From: Angelakisella massiliensis
Lineage (GTDB): Bacteria > Bacillota > Clostridia > Oscillospirales > Ruminococcaceae
Direction of reading: 5' to 3'
Assembly: GCF_900104675.1 (NCBI RefSeq)
Contig: NZ_LT629944.1
Location: forward strand, 124,001-188,000
Length of the DNA: 64,000 nucleotides
The translations under genes were made by a program, and so were the position numbers. The notes under the pieces were generated by a model. That model worked only from the letters and a program-made list of their open reading frames with translations, made no database searches and had not been told where the DNA came from. Of this stretch, positions 8,827 through 17,848 are shown piece by piece. Positions within the stretch are counted from its first letter, which is position 1. Every line of letters starts with the position of its first letter.

Positions 8827-9065
8827 GTTGCTCTCCTCTTTTCTTCTGTCTCAACGGCCCGGGAAATTTCAGACCGTTTCTTCCACCAGTTCTTTGCAAA
8901 GCGGTGGAAAACTGGCCAGGCTGCTGCTTTTTGCCTTTTGGATCTGCTTTCCGTTTTTGGGAGAAAGCATTGGTCAGGGCAGAAGCCGGTTTTTGTGGAT
9001 CCATTCAACCGAATTTCCAATGGAACCGGTTTTCATCTTCCGCCATAAGAACGGCATTTCACCGT
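8827..9065 (-). other. Intergenic gap within the hydroxylase/YjiH operon
   Basis: 239 bases without a convincing gene. It contains a small hairpin GAACGG/CCGTTC beside the FAD-subunit stop (near 9049-9068) and a GGAACCGGTTTTC palindrome-like string at 9022-9034. No clear promoter was seen, so readthrough from upstream is the simplest reading. Confidence 0.4.
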
Positions 9066-9905
9066 TCAGTGGAATTTGGCCAGTACGTCCTCCATCACAC
9101 CCTTGGCGGCCCAGACCTTGTAGTCCCGGTCAAACTTTTCAGGGGTGATCTTCATGATCAGGTCGGACAAAGCCTTGCCGGCAGCGGCTACCGTCTCATG
9201 GGTCAGAGCCTTGCCCACCAGCGCTTCCTCCGCTGCGGTCACCTCCACAGGAGTGAGAGAAATGGCTCCGGCGATGATCCGGGCGGAGCGAACCACACCC
9301 TGATCATCCTGATCCAGACGCACCGCCAGGCCGATACGGGAGATGGTCACCTTGCCCCGGAAGCCCAGCTTCACAAAAGCGGTACAGCCTGCACCTTTTT
9401 TCACCCGGAAGGCCACGATGGCTTCCTGATGGCCCAGGGAGGTACGACCAGGGCCCAGCACCACTTCATGGATGGGGGCTGCCCGCAGTCCCGCCGGACT
9501 GGCTATGACCACCTGGGCCTCCAGCATCCACAGCACCGGCAGGGTGTCTCCGGCCGGGGAGGCATTGGCGATATTGCCGCCGATGGTGCCGTTGTTGCGG
9601 ATCTGAGGCGAACCCACATCTCCTGTCGCGTCAGGAATAGCTCCCAGCTCAGGGCGGAGGAGAGGGCATTTTTCCAGCTGGGTCATGGTGCAGGCAGCAC
9701 CGATTTCTATATAGTCCTCTTTCTCCTCCACAGTGCGGCACTCCTTGACGCCGCCCATATACAGCAGGGCGTCCGGTTTCACCGCTCCGCTGTGGAGACG
9801 GATGATCAGGTCCGTGCCGCCGCTGATGATCTTGCTCTCAGGGGTCAGCTGACTCAGATCCCGGCAAAGTTCTTCCATATTGTTGGGATGATAGTTCTTC
9901 ATCAT
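9066..9905 (-). CDS. Xanthine dehydrogenase-type FAD-binding subunit
   Basis: A 279-residue member of the CoxM/XdhB family. The motifs KIISGGTDLIIRL and IRNNGTIGGNIANASPAGDTLPVL are the FAD-contacting signatures, followed by the C-terminal CO-dehydrogenase flavoprotein domain. It passes electrons from the 2Fe-2S subunit to FAD. Its start overlaps the end of the iron-sulfur subunit by 4 bp (ATGA), indicating translational coupling. Together with the next two genes it forms a complete three-subunit molybdenum hydroxylase. Substrate not determined; purines are plausible. Confidence 0.92.
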   Translation of the reverse strand: MMKNYHPNNMEELCRDLSQLTPESKIISGGTDLIIRLHSGAVKPDALLYMGGVKECRTVEEKEDYIEIGAACTMTQLEKCPLLRPELGAIPDATGDVGSPQIRNNGTIGGNIANASPAGDTLPVLWMLEAQVVIASPAGLRAAPIHEVVLGPGRTSLGHQEAIVAFRVKKGAGCTAFVKLGFRGKVTISRIGLAVRLDQDDQGVVRSARIIAGAISLTPVEVTAAEEALVGKALTHETVAAAGKALSDLIMKITPEKFDRDYKVWAAKGVMEDVLAKFH

Positions 9906-10375
9906 GCCTGCTCCTCCTCCATTTCCCGTGCGGTGCGCTGGACAGCCCGGATGATCTGGCTGTAACCGGAACAGCGGCAGATATTGCCGGAAAGGGCCAC
10001 CCGGATCTCTTCCACTGTGGGATGGGGATTATGCATCAGCAGCGCCTTGGCGGACATGATCATACCAGTGGTGCAGTAGCCGCACTGGACGGCGGTTTCC
10101 TCCACAAAGTTCCGCTGGATGCGGTCCAGCTCCCCGTTTTCCGCCAGTCCCTCAATGGTCAGGACACTGCGGCCCTCCAGCTGGCAGGCCAGCACCAGAC
10201 AGGAATGGACCGCTTCCCCGTCGATGATGACGGTGCAGGCGCCGCATTCTCCTTCGCCGCAGCCTTCCTTGGTCCCGGTCATGTGGAGATCCTCCCGGAG
10301 GAGATCCAACAGCCGCTTGTCAGGAGCCACCTCCAGGGAAGTGGTCTTTCCATTTAATACAAAGGTCAGTTTCAT
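9902..10375 (-). CDS. Xanthine dehydrogenase-type 2Fe-2S subunit
   Basis: A 157-residue member of the CoxS/XdhC-type iron-sulfur family. The plant-ferredoxin-like cluster CGEGECGACTV and a downstream C (HSCLVL) bind one 2Fe-2S centre, and CGYCTTGM plus CRCSGY bind the second. It relays electrons from the molybdenum site to FAD. It lies directly after the large subunit and overlaps the FAD subunit by 4 bp. All eight expected cysteines are present. Confidence 0.94.
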   Translation of the reverse strand: MKLTFVLNGKTTSLEVAPDKRLLDLLREDLHMTGTKEGCGEGECGACTVIIDGEAVHSCLVLACQLEGRSVLTIEGLAENGELDRIQRNFVEETAVQCGYCTTGMIMSAKALLMHNPHPTVEEIRVALSGNICRCSGYSQIIRAVQRTAREMEEEQA

Positions 10376-10376
10376 C

Positions 10377-12629
10377 TTATTGAACCTCCTTGGATCTCAG
10401 ATACTTGGTGATGGCGTCAGGATTGAGGGGGATGAAGTTCAGTTCGCTGTCCAGAGCATCGTTGACAGCACCCATGACCGCGGCGGAAACCGGATTATGT
10501 CCCACCTCACCGATGGACTTGGAGCCGTAGGGGCCCTCAGTACCGCCGTCCTCAATGAACTCTACCTTGACGCTGGGGGCCTCAAAGGAGTTGATGACGT
10601 GATAATCTTTCAGGCTGCCGCTGGGCACACCGTTGTCCCTGATAAGGACGTGTTCGGAAAGAGCCGCGCCGGCGCCCATCACCACAGCGCCCTGGGTCTG
10701 GGCCACACACATCTCACGGTTGATGGCCTGGCCGATATCGTGAACCGCCAGGTAATCCAGAATTCTGGTCATGCCGGTATATGTATCCACTTCCACCAGC
10801 GCGAAGTGAGCGCCTGCCACACCGGGATTGGTGGTGGGGATGTACTCGTGGCTGACAAAAACCTCCCGCTTGATCTTCTGCTGGGAAATATCCGCCACAT
10901 CGCTCCAGGCAAAGGAGATGCTGGGGTCCTTTTTGGAGTAGACCTTCTGGTTCTCCACCACCAGGTCCTCCACCGGAACACCGGTGTACTCGCTGATGTG
11001 CCGCGCCATCCGCTCTTTGAGCTTGGCGGCACAGTCCTCCACCGCCCGGCCCAGAACATAGGTGGTGCGGCTGGAGAAGCAGCCTACATCCAGAGGAGTG
11101 AAATCGGTATCTCCTTCCAGAATCCGCACCTGCTCCGGCTGTAAGCCCAGAGCTTCGGCAGCGATCATCTTCATGGCCATGACGGTACCGCAGCCGTGAT
11201 CGTGGAGGGTCATGTTGCAGCGGACGGTGCCGCTTTCATTCAGGCGCATCTCCACACGGGCAAAGTCGGTTTTGCCGGGATAGAAGTTGTTCACATGGCC
11301 GCCGACGGATACGCCCAGGCCCCTCTTGTACCGCTTGTTCTCAGCGTTGAATCGGGCCACTTCCTCTTTCTTCTTGGCCCACTCAAAGTGATCCCGGCCC
11401 TGTTCCAGTGCCTGATAGATCTTGTAGTTGCCCAGAGAGGTATTGGACATGGGATCGATATCGTTTTCCCGCATGACGTTCTTCATCCGCAGTTCCACGG
11501 GGTCGATGCCCAGCCGTTTGGCGGCCACGTTCATGTTGTACTCCAGCATGATAGCCGCTTCAGGGCCGGTCCATCCGCGGAAAGCGCCGTTGACGATGGT
11601 GTTGGTGATGACCGCCCGGGAAGAGAAACGGCAGTAGGGATATTTGTAGACCCGGAACATCTTGTGGGCCACGGTGCGGGCATAGTTGATGGAGTTGCCT
11701 ACATAGGCGCCGGCATCCAGCGCCAGATCACATTCCACGCCCTGGAGCTTGCCATCCTTTGTAAAGCTGAACTTGGTATCAAAGTGCATGGGCGCCCGGC
11801 TGTAGGTGGAGATCATGGTCTCGCTGCGGTTATATACCACCTTCACGGGACGTCCCACCCGGATGGCGGCAGCGGCGGCCAGAGGCTCCAGCACCCATTC
11901 CTGTTTGCCGCCGAAGGAACCGCCCATGGTGGTTTTGACCACGCGGATGTTGTTGTAATCCATTTCAAACAGCTCGCCCACCATGGTACGGATACCAAAC
12001 ACCGCCTGGTTGGGGGACCAGATGGTCAGCTCCCCGGTATATTTGTTGTAATCGGCCACGCAGGCGTGGGTCTCCATGCAGACGTGGTTGATACGGCCGA
12101 TATCGGTGGTGGTCTCAATCTCCACCAGATCTCCTTCCGGCTTCTCGCCTACAGTATGATGATACTCGCCGAAAACCGCTCCTTCAGGAAAAACGTTGTC
12201 GATCTTGCCGCTCATGCTGTCCTGGAGGTTGAGGGAATAAGGCAGCTCTTCGTATTCCACCTTGATCAGTCTCACCGCTTCCCGGGCGATTTCCGGAGTT
12301 TCCGCCACAACAGCGGCTACACGGTCTCCCACAAAGCGGACATGAGAATTGAAAATCCGCTCATTCTTCACCAGATCCTGACGGAACTGGGTTTGATAGC
12401 GGCTGTATTCCTTTTGGGTGGTGTTAAAGCAATCCAGCACATCCACCACGCCGGGCAGAGCCAGGGCCGCGGAGCTGTCGATGCTCTTGACAATGCCATG
12501 GGGAATGGTGCTGAAAAGCACCGCAGCATGAAGCATTCCCCGCAGCTCCATATCCCCCGCGTATTGGATTGTTCCGGTCACTTTGCCTACCGCGTCGTGG
12601 ATAGGCCGGCTGGTTCCAACAAATTTCAT
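10377..12629 (-). CDS. Xanthine dehydrogenase-type molybdopterin subunit
   Basis: A 750-residue catalytic subunit of a molybdenum hydroxylase (CoxL/XdhA family). It has the small N-terminal aldehyde oxidase/xanthine dehydrogenase domain (from FVGTSRPIHDAVGKVTG) and the large cofactor domains, with TTMGGSFGGKQEW, NGAFRGWTGPEA, DHGCGTVMAMKMIAAEALG and GPYGSKSIGEVG, the last including the conserved catalytic Glu region. The start is at 12629 after GGAGGAGAAGTGACC. A longer in-frame start at 12734 adds an unrelated leader. First gene of the operon, with a strong promoter at 12759-12787. Exact substrate not readable from sequence. Confidence 0.93.
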   Translation of the reverse strand: MKFVGTSRPIHDAVGKVTGTIQYAGDMELRGMLHAAVLFSTIPHGIVKSIDSSAALALPGVVDVLDCFNTTQKEYSRYQTQFRQDLVKNERIFNSHVRFVGDRVAAVVAETPEIAREAVRLIKVEYEELPYSLNLQDSMSGKIDNVFPEGAVFGEYHHTVGEKPEGDLVEIETTTDIGRINHVCMETHACVADYNKYTGELTIWSPNQAVFGIRTMVGELFEMDYNNIRVVKTTMGGSFGGKQEWVLEPLAAAAAIRVGRPVKVVYNRSETMISTYSRAPMHFDTKFSFTKDGKLQGVECDLALDAGAYVGNSINYARTVAHKMFRVYKYPYCRFSSRAVITNTIVNGAFRGWTGPEAAIMLEYNMNVAAKRLGIDPVELRMKNVMRENDIDPMSNTSLGNYKIYQALEQGRDHFEWAKKKEEVARFNAENKRYKRGLGVSVGGHVNNFYPGKTDFARVEMRLNESGTVRCNMTLHDHGCGTVMAMKMIAAEALGLQPEQVRILEGDTDFTPLDVGCFSSRTTYVLGRAVEDCAAKLKERMARHISEYTGVPVEDLVVENQKVYSKKDPSISFAWSDVADISQQKIKREVFVSHEYIPTTNPGVAGAHFALVEVDTYTGMTRILDYLAVHDIGQAINREMCVAQTQGAVVMGAGAALSEHVLIRDNGVPSGSLKDYHVINSFEAPSVKVEFIEDGGTEGPYGSKSIGEVGHNPVSAAVMGAVNDALDSELNFIPLNPDAITKYLRSKEVQ

Positions 12630-12758
12630 GGTCACTTCTCCTCCATGGCCCTTCCCCTGCCTCGGGGCTTGAAAAAGGCCGGTTTGTTGTTGTGTACTTT
12701 TTGTCAGCCAATGGGGCAGATACAAGCAATTCATATCACGCCCGCATTATTCGTTAAA

Positions 12759-12787
12759 ATTGTAACGCTTATTAAGTTACATGTCAA
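12759..12787 (-). promoter_or_regulatory. Promoter of the hydroxylase operon with embedded inverted repeat
   Basis: Minus strand TTGACA (12782-12787), 17-bp spacer, TACAAT (12759-12764). The inverted repeat TGTAAC-N9-GTTACA (12761-12781) fills the spacer, an ideal position for a repressor to block RNA polymerase. The cognate regulator is unknown; the LacI protein at 13552 is a neighbour candidate. Confidence 0.7.
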
Positions 12788-12894
12788 TACTTTATTAAGT
12801 TTTTTATCTACAATTTTTTACTTAAATATTTTTGTATATTTAGCTAAGTAGATATTTTAATATCAATCTTGCCCAGCTATTTCTTTCCCGCAAC

Positions 12895-12970
12895 AAAAAA
12901 CACCTCTTGCCTGAAGTTTGGAGACGAAATGCACTTCGTCCCCCAATTTTCAGGCAAAAGGTGTTTTGAG
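12895..12970. terminator. Long bidirectional terminator hairpin
   Basis: AAAACACCTcTTGCCTGAA pairs with TTCAGGCAAaAGGTGTTTT, with an inner GACGAA/TTCGTC helix. It lies between the divergent hydroxylase promoter region and the small membrane-protein gene, in an otherwise gene-free stretch (12788-13164). Confidence 0.75.
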
Positions 12971-13050
12971 CGTACTGTGAAAGTTCAACACACTTTCTGG
13001 GAGTATTGAGTAACCCTGACTGCGAACCTGGCTGCCGATAAAATCAAGTT

Positions 13051-13120
13051 CGATCCCCCGGTTTTCCCACCCAATGGGAGCGGGATAGCAATCAGGCGCA
13101 TGTCCTTATGATTTTGAATC
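13051..13120. repeat. Diverged copy of the dispersed intergenic repeat
   Basis: Reads CGATCCCCCGGTTTT..., then GGGAGCGGGATAG...ATCAGGCGCATGTCC and ATGATTTTGAAT, matching in the same order the block at 131-215. Differences include substitutions and a short deletion. Supports a genome-wide repeat family. Confidence 0.6.
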
Positions 13121-13164
13121 TCCTTTTCTCTTTGAAAGCAGGCTGCGCTCCCATATCACCGGCA

Positions 13165-13437
13165 TTACCGCCGGAAAAAGGAATACAGACATACCAGAGC
13201 AATCAGCAGCAGCAAAAGAATCCGCAGCACCTTACCGCCACGGACAGCCCGGATCATTTCCATCAGCCAGTATACCGCCCAAAGAAACAGCGCTGTGAAA
13301 ATCAGCCCCATCCCAACCAGCGTTCCCACAGTGAAAAAAGGATGAGGATAAGCGACGCCCGTAAACATCAACAACAAAAGTATCAGAAAACCAAGAACGG
13401 TACAGCCTATGGCAGCAGGATAAAGATATTTTTTCAT
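13165..13437 (-). CDS. Small membrane protein, unknown function
   Basis: A 90-residue protein with three predicted membrane helices (residues about 5-25, 33-57 and 68-86) and a basic C-terminus. I do not recognise a family. The start at MKKYLYPAAIG follows GAGGAAGTAAAA. The in-frame extension to 13479 has no RBS. It lies downstream of a LacI-type regulator on the same strand but is separated by a terminator. Confidence 0.6.
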   Translation of the reverse strand: MKKYLYPAAIGCTVLGFLILLLLMFTGVAYPHPFFTVGTLVGMGLIFTALFLWAVYWLMEMIRAVRGGKVLRILLLLLIALVCLYSFFRR

Positions 13438-13485
13438 TTTTACTTCCTCTAAAGCATGATGGCAAACAAGGTTTCCCAAACGACA

Positions 13486-13523
13486 AAACCGCTGTGTCCA
13501 AAATGACCAGGCACAGCGGTTCT
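13486..13523 (-). terminator. Terminator-like hairpin after the LacI gene
   Basis: AACCGCTGTG pairs with CACAGCGGTT across a loop of roughly 15 bases, 30 bp past the regulator stop codon. The T tract is weak. Confidence 0.55.
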
Positions 13524-13551
13524 ATTTCCATTTATCTGTTTTGGAAGCGGA

Positions 13552-14562
13552 TCACATCGGTTCCAGCCGCCGGACAGAATCCCGGCAGACCAGTTTTCCC
13601 TTTACAGTGATGGTTTCCGCCTGCCCCGGGCCATTGCGCAGCCGAAATACCGCACTTACCGCTTCTTCCGCCATCGCCGCCAGATCCACATAGATGGTGG
13701 TCAGCTGAGGGTCGCACATGGTGGCAAAGATATAATCATAAAATCCCACCACCGATATGTCCTCCGGCACCCGATAGCCCTGGCTTTGCAGATACCGGAT
13801 AAAATGATAGGCAGTTTGGTCACAGTTGCAGACAAATGCTGTGGGCAGATGCTCCGGCAGCTGGAAGGTCTGGCGGAAGTTGTCATCCTCCCGATCCTCC
13901 AGAATCCAGTCCTCATAATAAGGAAGGCCGTGAACCAGCAGTGCTTTGCAATAACCGAAAAAGCGGTCCTGAATCCCACTGTTTGCCCAGAGGCTGCCTA
14001 CAAAGCCGATCTCTCTGTGGCCCATCTGATACAGATAGCTGCTGATGCGGAAGCTGTTGAGAAAGCTGTCCGCCGTTACTGCCGAAGCCGGCACTTCATC
14101 ATTGTAAAAATCCACCAGCACCAGAGAAAGCCCGGTTTGATGAAGCTTTTTCAAATACGCTGTGGACATGGTGCCCAATACGATGATACCGTCCACCCGT
14201 CCCGTATTTGCAAAGGGAGGCAAAATCCCTGCGCTTTCCTCTTCTTCCCTTACGATCTCGATCAGCCCCAGATGCCTGGCTTTCTTCAGCGATTGGATGA
14301 CATTCTGGGACATAGACCAGTAAAAGGAATGCTCCGGCTTGGTATACCGCTGGGCGATGACCGCTCCCACAGTGCCGGTGCAGTCCGCCGCCAGCTTGCC
14401 GATGGTGGGCACATAGCTGTAGCCCATCTGCTCCGCGGTGGCCTTGATTTTGGCGCGCAGTTCTTCACCCACACCCTCTTTGTCCGCCAGCGCTTTGGAA
14501 ACCGTTACGCTGCTGACGCCCAGTGCCCGGGCTATATCGGACATCCGAACTCCGTTTTTCAT
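13552..14562 (-). CDS. LacI-family transcriptional regulator
   Basis: A 336-residue protein. The N-terminal helix-turn-helix VRMSDIARALGVSSVTVSKALADKEGV is canonical LacI, followed by a periplasmic-binding-protein-like effector domain (for example VDGIIVLGTMS, GFVGSLW, DISVVGFYDY). The start at MKNGVRMSD follows AAAGGAGTTACC. It has its own promoter (14620-14649). It lies between the hydroxylase operon and the divergent peptide-utilisation module, either of which could be its target. The hinge and effector residues do not reveal the ligand. Confidence 0.9.
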   Translation of the reverse strand: MKNGVRMSDIARALGVSSVTVSKALADKEGVGEELRAKIKATAEQMGYSYVPTIGKLAADCTGTVGAVIAQRYTKPEHSFYWSMSQNVIQSLKKARHLGLIEIVREEEESAGILPPFANTGRVDGIIVLGTMSTAYLKKLHQTGLSLVLVDFYNDEVPASAVTADSFLNSFRISSYLYQMGHREIGFVGSLWANSGIQDRFFGYCKALLVHGLPYYEDWILEDREDDNFRQTFQLPEHLPTAFVCNCDQTAYHFIRYLQSQGYRVPEDISVVGFYDYIFATMCDPQLTTIYVDLAAMAEEAVSAVFRLRNGPGQAETITVKGKLVCRDSVRRLEPM

Positions 14563-14619
14563 GGTAACTCCTTTGATCCGCAAAAGTTGATTTGCAAAAA
14601 ATAAAGTAACTGTAAGCTT

Positions 14620-14649
14620 ATGATACTATTTCTTTTAAGAAAAAGTCAA
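14620..14649 (-). promoter_or_regulatory. Promoter of the LacI-type regulator
   Basis: Minus strand TTGACT (14644-14649), 18-bp spacer, TATCAT (14620-14625). Overlaps the end of the mocA-like gene. An AT-rich TTAAAAGAAA stretch lies in the spacer. Confidence 0.55.
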
Positions 14650-15260
14650 GGCTTGCGGGGCTCTGTGTCCTGCGGACAGATGAATTTCAAAATACGCTGA
14701 TAATCCTCCGGCGTATCCATATCCATCGCCACCCCCGCTGTATCTGTCTCCATCAGTTTCCACTGGTCTTTCCACTGTTCCAGCGCTCCCCGCAGCCCCA
14801 TGGTGCCGTCATGGGCAAAAATGCCGGAAAAACAGCTGCGGCCAATGACTGGCGGATGCCCCTTCTTGCCCTGATATGCCGGATAAAGCACAGGGGGCCT
14901 TGTGCGGCGGAACTCCTCCAGCAGCGAGGCCACCAGCGGCGCTTCCACCAGAGGACAATCCACCGGCAGCAGCAGAATGCAGTCACACTCCCCCGCTGCC
15001 CGCAATCCTGTCAGGACTGAAGAAAACATCCCCTGTTGGTATTGGGGATTAAAGACAGCCTCTCCGCCTGCTTTGATAATTTCCGGCTCCAGCGTCTGCC
15101 GCTCATGGCCGGTGACCACGATCACCCGCTCCGCTCCCCCCTGACGAAGTACACGGATCTGATGTCCCAGCACCGTCTCTGCTCCCAGCGGCAACAGCGC
15201 TTTCAGCTGTCCCATCCGGCTGGAAAGCCCCGCCGCCAAAATGATTCCCACCGCCTGCAT
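14646..15260 (-). CDS. Molybdenum cofactor nucleotidyltransferase (MocA/MobA-like)
   Basis: A 204-residue NTP-transferase. The N-terminal VGIILAAGLSSRMGQLKALLPLG is the nucleotide-binding signature, PVDCPLVEAP holds the metal-binding Asp, and the C-terminal AMDMDTPEDY is typical of the family. MocA attaches CMP, and MobA GMP, to molybdopterin. Xanthine-dehydrogenase-type enzymes use the cytosine form, so MocA activity is expected from the neighbouring hydroxylase operon. I do not see residues that decide CTP versus GTP. Located 2 kb upstream of the hydroxylase operon on the same strand. Confidence 0.85.
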   Translation of the reverse strand: MQAVGIILAAGLSSRMGQLKALLPLGAETVLGHQIRVLRQGGAERVIVVTGHERQTLEPEIIKAGGEAVFNPQYQQGMFSSVLTGLRAAGECDCILLLPVDCPLVEAPLVASLLEEFRRTRPPVLYPAYQGKKGHPPVIGRSCFSGIFAHDGTMGLRGALEQWKDQWKLMETDTAGVAMDMDTPEDYQRILKFICPQDTEPRKP

Positions 15261-15488
15261 TAGTCTTTCCTCCCTGACGCTTCCATTTAATAATCTTTCA
15301 TTTTAATCAGTATAAGCCATCCCGCTGCGCGTGGCAAGAAAAACAAAGGGACCGTTGTAAGGGACAGAAGGACACTTTTTGACACATTTCCACCATATTC
15401 AAAGAAAAATATTAAAAAAAAGATAGATTTTTCGACGATTTTAGCGTTTTGCGCAATTTTTTTGCTTCCACTTTGGCGTTTTGTCTGC

Positions 15489-15538
15489 TATACTGTTTGC
15501 AAGCATCGAGCGCCTCGCGGGTCAAACGAGCCTCGATG
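15489..15538 (+). promoter_or_regulatory. Extended -10 promoter and operator-like hairpin
   Basis: TGCTATACT (extended -10, TATACT at 15489-15494) is followed after about 8 bases by CATCGAG...CTCGATG with an inner CTCG/CGAG pair (about 15503-15538). The -35 is poor, which suggests activation or dependence on the extended -10. The inverted repeat at the start of the transcript could be an operator for the divergent LacI protein. Confidence 0.5.
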
Positions 15539-15566
15539 AAGAAATGAAATGGAAGAAGGATCGAGT

Positions 15567-16643
15567 ATGAAAATTACCAACGTGAAAATTGAGAAATTCT
15601 ACATCGAGCTGACAGAACCCTTTAAGGTGGCTTTTGCCGAGGTGACCCACTCGGTAAGCGTTCTGATCAAGATCGAAACCGATGAGGGTATTGACGGATA
15701 TGGAGAAGCCGCTCCCTTTGCTCCTGTCACCGGTGAGACTGCCGAAGGCACCATCGCTGTACTGGAAATGTTCCGTCCCGGCCTCATTGGTATGAATCCT
15801 CTGGATATTGAGAAGATCCATGCCATGATGGACAGCCTCATTCACGACAATGGCTCTGCCAAGTGCGCTGTGGATATTGCCCTCCACGATATCAAGGGCA
15901 AAGTGATGGGCCAGCCGCTGTACCGTGTACTGGGCGGTTACCAGAAGGTGGTACAGAACGATGTGACCATCGGCATCAGCACTCCTGAGAAGATGGCGGC
16001 AGCCGCGGCGGACTATGTCCACAACCAGGGCTACCGGATTCTGAAAATCAAAGCGGGCATCGATCCCGACGAGGATCTGCGCACCCTGAGCCTCATCCGG
16101 GAAGCGGTAGGTCCCTCCATCCGTCTGCGGGTGGACGCCAATCAGGGCTATACCATCAGCAAAGCCATCTATGCCCTGGAAGGGATGAAGAAATACGGCA
16201 TCGAGGCGGTGGAGCAGTGCCTGCCTGACTGGGATCTGGATGGCGCTGTTTACCTCAAGCAGCATGTCACCGGCATTCAGCTGATGCTGGATGAATCCAT
16301 CCACACCACCAAGGACGCGGCCAAAGCCTGCAAGCTGGGCGCTGCCGACATCTTCAACATCAAGCTTATGAAGTGCGGCGGCCTCTATCGCGGCGCTCAG
16401 ATCAGCACCTTGGCGGAGAATTTCGGCATCACCTGCATGGTAGGCTGCATGCTGGAAACCAAGATCGCCATCACCGCCGGACTGAGCCTGGTGGCTTCCC
16501 GGAAGAACATCACCGAAGCGGACTGCGACAGCTTCCTCTATTATAAAGACGCTGACAATGGTATGCCCGGCGGCTTTGAGCGGAAGGGCGACCAGTTCAC
16601 CCTCTCCGAGAAACCCGGTCTGGGCCTGGATATTTCCTTCTGA
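15567..16643 (+). CDS. Dipeptide epimerase (enolase superfamily)
   Basis: A 358-residue enolase-superfamily enzyme of the muconate-lactonising subgroup. ILKIKAG carries the KxK acid/base lysine; RVDANQGYT, the ...EQC LPDWD segment and LMLDESIHT carry the metal-binding D/E/D set; DIFNIKLMKCGG carries the second catalytic lysine. This pattern fits L-Ala-D/L-Glu-type dipeptide epimerases, which recycle murein peptides or epimerise other dipeptides. The start at 15567 follows GAAGGATCGAGT. Followed by a DUF819 permease and a CocE/S15 hydrolase, consistent with a peptide-use operon. Substrate specificity is not certain. Confidence 0.88.
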   Translation: MKITNVKIEKFYIELTEPFKVAFAEVTHSVSVLIKIETDEGIDGYGEAAPFAPVTGETAEGTIAVLEMFRPGLIGMNPLDIEKIHAMMDSLIHDNGSAKCAVDIALHDIKGKVMGQPLYRVLGGYQKVVQNDVTIGISTPEKMAAAAADYVHNQGYRILKIKAGIDPDEDLRTLSLIREAVGPSIRLRVDANQGYTISKAIYALEGMKKYGIEAVEQCLPDWDLDGAVYLKQHVTGIQLMLDESIHTTKDAAKACKLGAADIFNIKLMKCGGLYRGAQISTLAENFGITCMVGCMLETKIAITAGLSLVASRKNITEADCDSFLYYKDADNGMPGGFERKGDQFTLSEKPGLGLDISF

Positions 16644-16681
16644 TATCCCCCTTTGAGAAAGAAGAAAAGGAGAAGTGACCT

Positions 16682-17848
16682 ATGTTTCCTCTGTTCCAAA
16701 CCTCTGAAAGCATGCTGGCGGTAGTGCTGTGCATGATCGCCGTGGCTTTCTGGGTACAAAAATTCAAGGGCTTCCGGACACTGGGCCCCGCTTTGTTCGT
16801 TATCGTTGCCGGCATCATCCTGGTCAACCTGAAAATCGTTACCAATAACTGCCCGCTGTACGGTACCATTTCCACCTACTGCATTCCCATTTCCATCTCC
16901 CTGTATCTGCTCAACGTGGATTTCAAGAAGATCGTCAAAATGTCCCGGCAGCCGCTGATGTCCATCGCCTCCGCGGTGTTCAGCGTCAGCCTGGTGGCCC
17001 TGATTTTCGGTACCATCTTCGCCCCTCAGATCGATGAGGGCTGGAAAGTGGCCGGTATGTTCGTGGGTACCTATACCGGCGGCAGCTCCAACCTGACCGC
17101 CATCGCCACCGGCCTCAACGCCTCCGCTTCCACCATCGCCGCGGCCAATGCTGCTGACTATGTGATCGGTATGCCTTCTCTGATTCTGATGTTCGCGGCT
17201 CCCGCGCTGATGAAAAACTCCAAAAAGTGGCAGAAATTCTGGCCCTATTCCTTCACCGACGAGGAACTGCAGGGCGACGGCAGCCACACTGAGCTGATGG
17301 CAGCTCAGGAATGGAGCATCAAGGAGATCGCCATCCTGCTGGCCATTGCCGCCTCCGTGGTTGCCATCTCCACCAAGCTTTCCACCTTCTTCAGCGCTGA
17401 TTTCGCCAGCGCCGGACGCATCCTGCTCATCTCCACCCTCTCTATCCTGGTAGCGCAGGTTCCTGCTGTCCGCCAGCTGAGAGGCGCCAACAACCTGGGC
17501 CTGTTCTTTGGTATGATGTTCCTGTGCGTGGTGGGCTTCTCTGTGGATATTCAGGGCTTCCTGGGTTCCGCTTTCGCCATCACCGCTCTGTGCTTCTGCG
17601 TCATTTTCTTCAGCCTGGTTCTCCATCTGATCATCACCAGAGCGCTGAAAATCAAGTATGAGTACGTTCTGCTGGGCATCGTTGGCGCTATCGCCGACGG
17701 TACTTCCGCCGCTCTGGTTGCTTCCGGCGCCAAGTGGAAGAGCCTGATCAGCGTCGGCCTGCTGATGGGTATCATCGGCGCTGTCTGCGGCAACTACTGC
17801 GGTATCGCCATCGCTTATCTGGTGCGTGCCCTGGCCGGAGTGGCATAA
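16682..17848 (+). CDS. DUF819 family membrane transporter-like protein
   Basis: A 388-residue polytopic protein with about ten to eleven membrane helices. GTYTGGSSNLTAIATGLNAS and the repeated glycine-rich inverted segments are typical of DUF819 (YjcL-like). The family is thought to transport small molecules, but the substrate is not established. It lies 38 bp after the dipeptide epimerase with its own RBS (AAAGGAGAAGTGACCT), so peptide or amino-acid transport is a reasonable inference from context. Confidence 0.82.
   Translation: MFPLFQTSESMLAVVLCMIAVAFWVQKFKGFRTLGPALFVIVAGIILVNLKIVTNNCPLYGTISTYCIPISISLYLLNVDFKKIVKMSRQPLMSIASAVFSVSLVALIFGTIFAPQIDEGWKVAGMFVGTYTGGSSNLTAIATGLNASASTIAAANAADYVIGMPSLILMFAAPALMKNSKKWQKFWPYSFTDEELQGDGSHTELMAAQEWSIKEIAILLAIAASVVAISTKLSTFFSADFASAGRILLISTLSILVAQVPAVRQLRGANNLGLFFGMMFLCVVGFSVDIQGFLGSAFAITALCFCVIFFSLVLHLIITRALKIKYEYVLLGIVGAIADGTSAALVASGAKWKSLISVGLLMGIIGAVCGNYCGIAIAYLVRALAGVA

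Noticed and set aside
9022-9034. GGAACCGGTTTTC string resembling the LacI operators of the ARH regulon
   Set aside because: It is only partly palindromic, lies in an operon gap without a clear promoter, and may be chance.
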